DNA of 7,086 nucleotides from positions 1 to 7,086 of the forward strand of contig CANNTX010000046.1 of NCBI GenBank assembly GCA_947522695.1. Direction: 5' to 3'. This DNA is from an uncultured Bacilli bacterium (GTDB taxonomy: Bacteria; Bacillota_I; Bacilli_A; RF39; UBA660). Shown in pieces: positions 5,364 through 7,086 of this stretch; within the stretch, counting starts at the first letter, position 1; every line of letters begins with the position of its first letter. A program made the translations under genes and the position numbers. Under the pieces are notes generated by a model that did not search any database, was not told where the DNA came from, and saw only the letters and a program-made list of their open reading frames with translations.

Positions 5364-6798
5364 TTTTTAACCTCTTTTCAATTAAATTTACTATTTTACT
5401 TAAGCCATATGTAATAATTAAATATATGGTCGCAATTAAAATTAATGGAAAGAAATAATCATATGTTCGAGATGCAATTATATCACTTGCTTTGGTAAGT
5501 TCAACTATACCTATATAAGCACCTACTGAAGTTTCTTTTACAAGTGTTATAAATTCATTTCCGAGTGCAGGAATAATATTCTTTATTGCTTGAGGTAAAA
5601 CAATATACCTTATTACCTTTTTATAATCTAATCCTAGTGCATAGCCTGCTTCTATTTGACCTCTATTAACAGAGTTTAATCCAGCTCTTATAATTTCTGC
5701 TACATAGGCTGCACTATTTATACCAAACGCTAGTATTCCAACTAAAACAATATTAATAGACACTGATTTAAATATTACATAATATATAATCATGAGTTGT
5801 AATATACTAGGTGTTCCTCTTATAATTGTTATATATATTCTTGCTATTACATTTAATAATTTAAGTTTATTGGTGTTATCATGATAATTTCTAATAATAG
5901 CTAGTAATGTTCCTAAAAAAACTCCTAATATAACGGCTCCTAGCGCTATTATTAATGTATTTAATAAGCCCTTTAATATATATTTATATCTTCCATCTAA
6001 TATAATACTATTATATATTCTATCAAGAATTGTATTTTTATTTACTTTTTGGTCTATACCCATATGATTTAAAATAATATTATCTATCTCGCCATTATTT
6101 TTCATTTTCTCAATTACAGTATTGCATGCATTTAATAATTCTTTATTATCTTTAGATATAACCATTCCATAATTATCTACTACAAGAGGATTTGGAAGTA
6201 TAATCATGTCTTTTGTAATTAATTTTTTGGCTGGTAACTCATCCATTACGACTGCATCAACTTTATTATCTTTTAAATCTTGTATTGCTGCTAAAAATTT
6301 TTTTTCACGAATTAACGTAATATTTGGATACTTTTCTGTTAGATAAGAATCAGCGATTGTCCCTAATTGAACTGCAACCTTGCCTTGTAAATTATTTGCA
6401 TCTGTTATTAAACTATCTTTTTTAACTATAATTACTTGTTTGCTTGATGCATAATTAACAGTAAAATCTACTTCCATTGCTCTTTCTTCTGTATAAGATA
6501 TTCCGGCTGCTCCTATATCACTCTTTTTGGTTTTTACTTCATTTATTATTGAATCAAAAGCAACATCTTTAATTACTAATTCTTTATCAAGATAATCAGC
6601 AATCTTACGGGCTATATCTATATCTACACCTACAATTTTACCATTAGAATAATATTCATATGGAGCAAAGCCTGCCTCTGTTACTAATACTAGCTCTCCC
6701 TTTTTATCTTTTCTACATCCTGTTAATATAATACATATAGTAAATATTAACAATATAATTCGAAACTGTTTCTTTTTCGTACTACGTCGAGTAAACAT
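5350..6798 (-). CDS. Amino-acid ABC transporter: lipoprotein substrate-binding domain fused to permease
   Basis: This 482-residue protein joins binding protein and membrane channel in one chain. Residues 1-28 are a lipoprotein signal: basic N-terminus, hydrophobic core at about 13-26, lipobox LTGC with Cys28. The type-3 solute-binding domain spans about 35-248. In it, GFAPYEY (43-49), YTEER with Arg106 and DAVVMDE with Asp186 match the positions that hold the alpha-carboxylate and alpha-amino groups of an amino acid in this family. The permease follows from about 271 with some five membrane helices and the EAA loop (383-404: EAGYALGL to LPQA), which contacts the ATPase. Such fusions are common in Firmicutes. 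Because the signal is followed by permease helices, Cys28 may or may not be lipidated and cleaved. The ribosome site AGAGAGGTG is about 10 bases before the ATG, a little long, and the ATG lies in a hairpin loop. The substrate is unresolved (Gln, Arg, cystine or similar). Confidence 0.93.
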   Translation of the reverse strand: MFTRRSTKKKQFRIILLIFTICIILTGCRKDKKGELVLVTEAGFAPYEYYSNGKIVGVDIDIARKIADYLDKELVIKDVAFDSIINEVKTKKSDIGAAGISYTEERAMEVDFTVNYASSKQVIIVKKDSLITDANNLQGKVAVQLGTIADSYLTEKYPNITLIREKKFLAAIQDLKDNKVDAVVMDELPAKKLITKDMIILPNPLVVDNYGMVISKDNKELLNACNTVIEKMKNNGEIDNIILNHMGIDQKVNKNTILDRIYNSIILDGRYKYILKGLLNTLIIALGAVILGVFLGTLLAIIRNYHDNTNKLKLLNVIARIYITIIRGTPSILQLMIIYYVIFKSVSINIVLVGILAFGINSAAYVAEIIRAGLNSVNRGQIEAGYALGLDYKKVIRYIVLPQAIKNIIPALGNEFITLVKETSVGAYIGIVELTKASDIIASRTYDYFFPLILIATIYLIITYGLSKIVNLIEKRLKNVKN

Positions 6799-6806
6799 TT
6801 CTCGAC
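6786..6806 (-). promoter_or_regulatory. Hairpin presenting the transporter start codon in its loop
   Basis: In the mRNA GTCGAG (6806-6801) can pair with CTCGAC (6791-6786), leaving the 9-base loop AAATGTTTA, which contains the AUG (6798-6796). Four of six pairs are G-C, unusual for this AT-rich sequence, and the stem can gain one G-U pair at its base. The Shine-Dalgarno stays outside the stem. It could tune initiation, or shorten the effective gap between ribosome site and start codon. Confidence 0.35.
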
Positions 6807-6849
6807 AACACCTCTCTTTCTATTTCAGTTAATTACTTTTCTTGTTGTC
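6804..6849 (-). promoter_or_regulatory. Alternative leader hairpin partly covering the transporter ribosome site
   Basis: GACAACA (minus 6849-6843) is complementary to TGTTGTC (6810-6804), with 32 bases between. The downstream arm takes in the last two bases of the GGTG of the Shine-Dalgarno and three bases (6806-6804) also used by the start-codon hairpin, so the two folds exclude each other. A 7-bp stem with a long loop is weak by itself. Confidence 0.2.
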
Positions 6850-6899
6850 CTTAACTTAATCAATTTCAAAATTTAGACGATAGTCTCTATAAATAATCT

Positions 6900-6928
6900 T
6901 TTATATTTCAATGCTTATTATTCTTTAA
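6900..6928 (-). promoter_or_regulatory. Possible promoter of the transporter operon
   Basis: TTAAAG (minus 6928-6923) and TATAAA (6905-6900) are 17 bases apart. The -10 is good (one mismatch) but the -35 matches at only three positions. A start near 6893 would give a leader of about 95 bases. A promoter must lie somewhere between the terminator at 6998 and the gene, and this is the best pair I can find. The rest of 6807-6997 holds no gene, and I see no T-box or known riboswitch in it. Confidence 0.35.
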
Positions 6929-6997
6929 CTTATTTTAAATACACTTTTACATAAATAACTTTTTATGGTTATTATTTTTATAAAATTCCTATTCTAT

Positions 6998-7024
6998 AAA
7001 AAGAGTTCTTTTTGAACTCTTTTG
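6998..7024 (-). terminator. Intrinsic terminator of the upstream membrane-protein gene (symmetrical)
   Basis: A perfect 10-bp stem, AAAAGAGTTC (6999-7008) with GAACTCTTTT (7014-7023), encloses a 5-base loop. On the minus strand it ends in a run of five Ts (7002-6998) and begins 6 bases after the TAA of the partial gene. By symmetry it could also stop transcription coming from the plus strand. Confidence 0.8.
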
Positions 7025-7029
7025 TATTT

Positions 7030-7086
7030 TTATAAAACTAACATTGCAATTGTTAATATTACTATATTTGCAAGCATTATACAAGC
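7030..7086 (-). CDS. C-terminal end of a membrane protein (partial, cut by window edge)
   Basis: One minus-strand frame is open from the window edge to a TAA at 7032-7030 and encodes ACIMLANIVILTIAMLVL. This is almost wholly hydrophobic and reads as a final transmembrane helix. The stop lies 6 bases before a strong terminator, exactly where a gene end is expected. The second frame is closed by stops. The third stays open but runs through the terminator with polar residues. Eighteen residues are too few to name a family. Confidence 0.55.
   Translation of the reverse strand, partial: ACIMLANIVILTIAMLVL

Noticed and set aside
6799..6997. T-box or amino-acid riboswitch in the transporter leader
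   Set aside because: The leader is only about 95 bases from the likely promoter, has no T-box core sequence and no terminator/antiterminator pair. Only the two small hairpins are visible.
1..7086. CRISPR arrays, tRNA/rRNA genes, insertion sequences, attachment sites
   Set aside because: No spaced repeats, no cloverleaf or rRNA-like GC-rich stretches, no transposase or integrase motifs, and no composition break were seen on either strand.

Overview
This is an AT-rich (roughly a quarter to 30 % GC by eye) bacterial window in which every supported gene lies on the minus strand. It reads as chromosome of a low-GC Firmicutes/Mycoplasmatota-type gut bacterium. The evidence is Shine-Dalgarno sites of the Bacillus type, short A/T-rich intrinsic terminators, a fused binding-protein/permease transporter common in Firmicutes, and what looks like the first codons of the sporulation protease gene yabG. 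TGA ends the transporter ATPase gene at the normal family length and TGG encodes Trp, so the code is standard and a true Mycoplasma is unlikely. An uncultured Bacilli/RF39-like or Erysipelotrichales-like lineage fits, but this is inference.

Reading in the direction of transcription (high to low coordinates), the window opens with the last 18 codons of a membrane protein (7030-7086) and its hairpin terminator (6998-7024). Next is a two-gene amino-acid ABC import operon: a lipoprotein binding domain fused to its permease (5350-6798), then the overlapping ATPase gene (4638-5363). Its leader carries two small hairpins that share bases around the start codon. A terminator (4597-4631) closes this operon.

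A strong sigma-A-type promoter (4449-4477) then drives a 543-residue AAA+ protein (2781-4412). Its C-terminal half aligns motif by motif with ClpX and includes an IGF-like ClpP-docking loop. Its N-terminal 235 residues are unrecognised, and the ClpX pore tyrosine is replaced by isoleucine. A terminator overlaps its stop codon.

The last unit starts from an extended -10 promoter embedded in a 16-bp palindrome (2732-2751). It contains a long U32-family protein (498-2702; likely RNA-hydroxylation type), a small membrane-anchored protein of unknown function (93-467, TTG start) and the start of the probable yabG, cut by the window edge.

The ClpX-like protein is the most unusual item. It looks like a candidate ClpP-partner unfoldase with a new substrate-recognition domain. 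No RNA genes, CRISPR arrays or mobile elements were seen, and no gene-free stretch exceeds about 230 bases.
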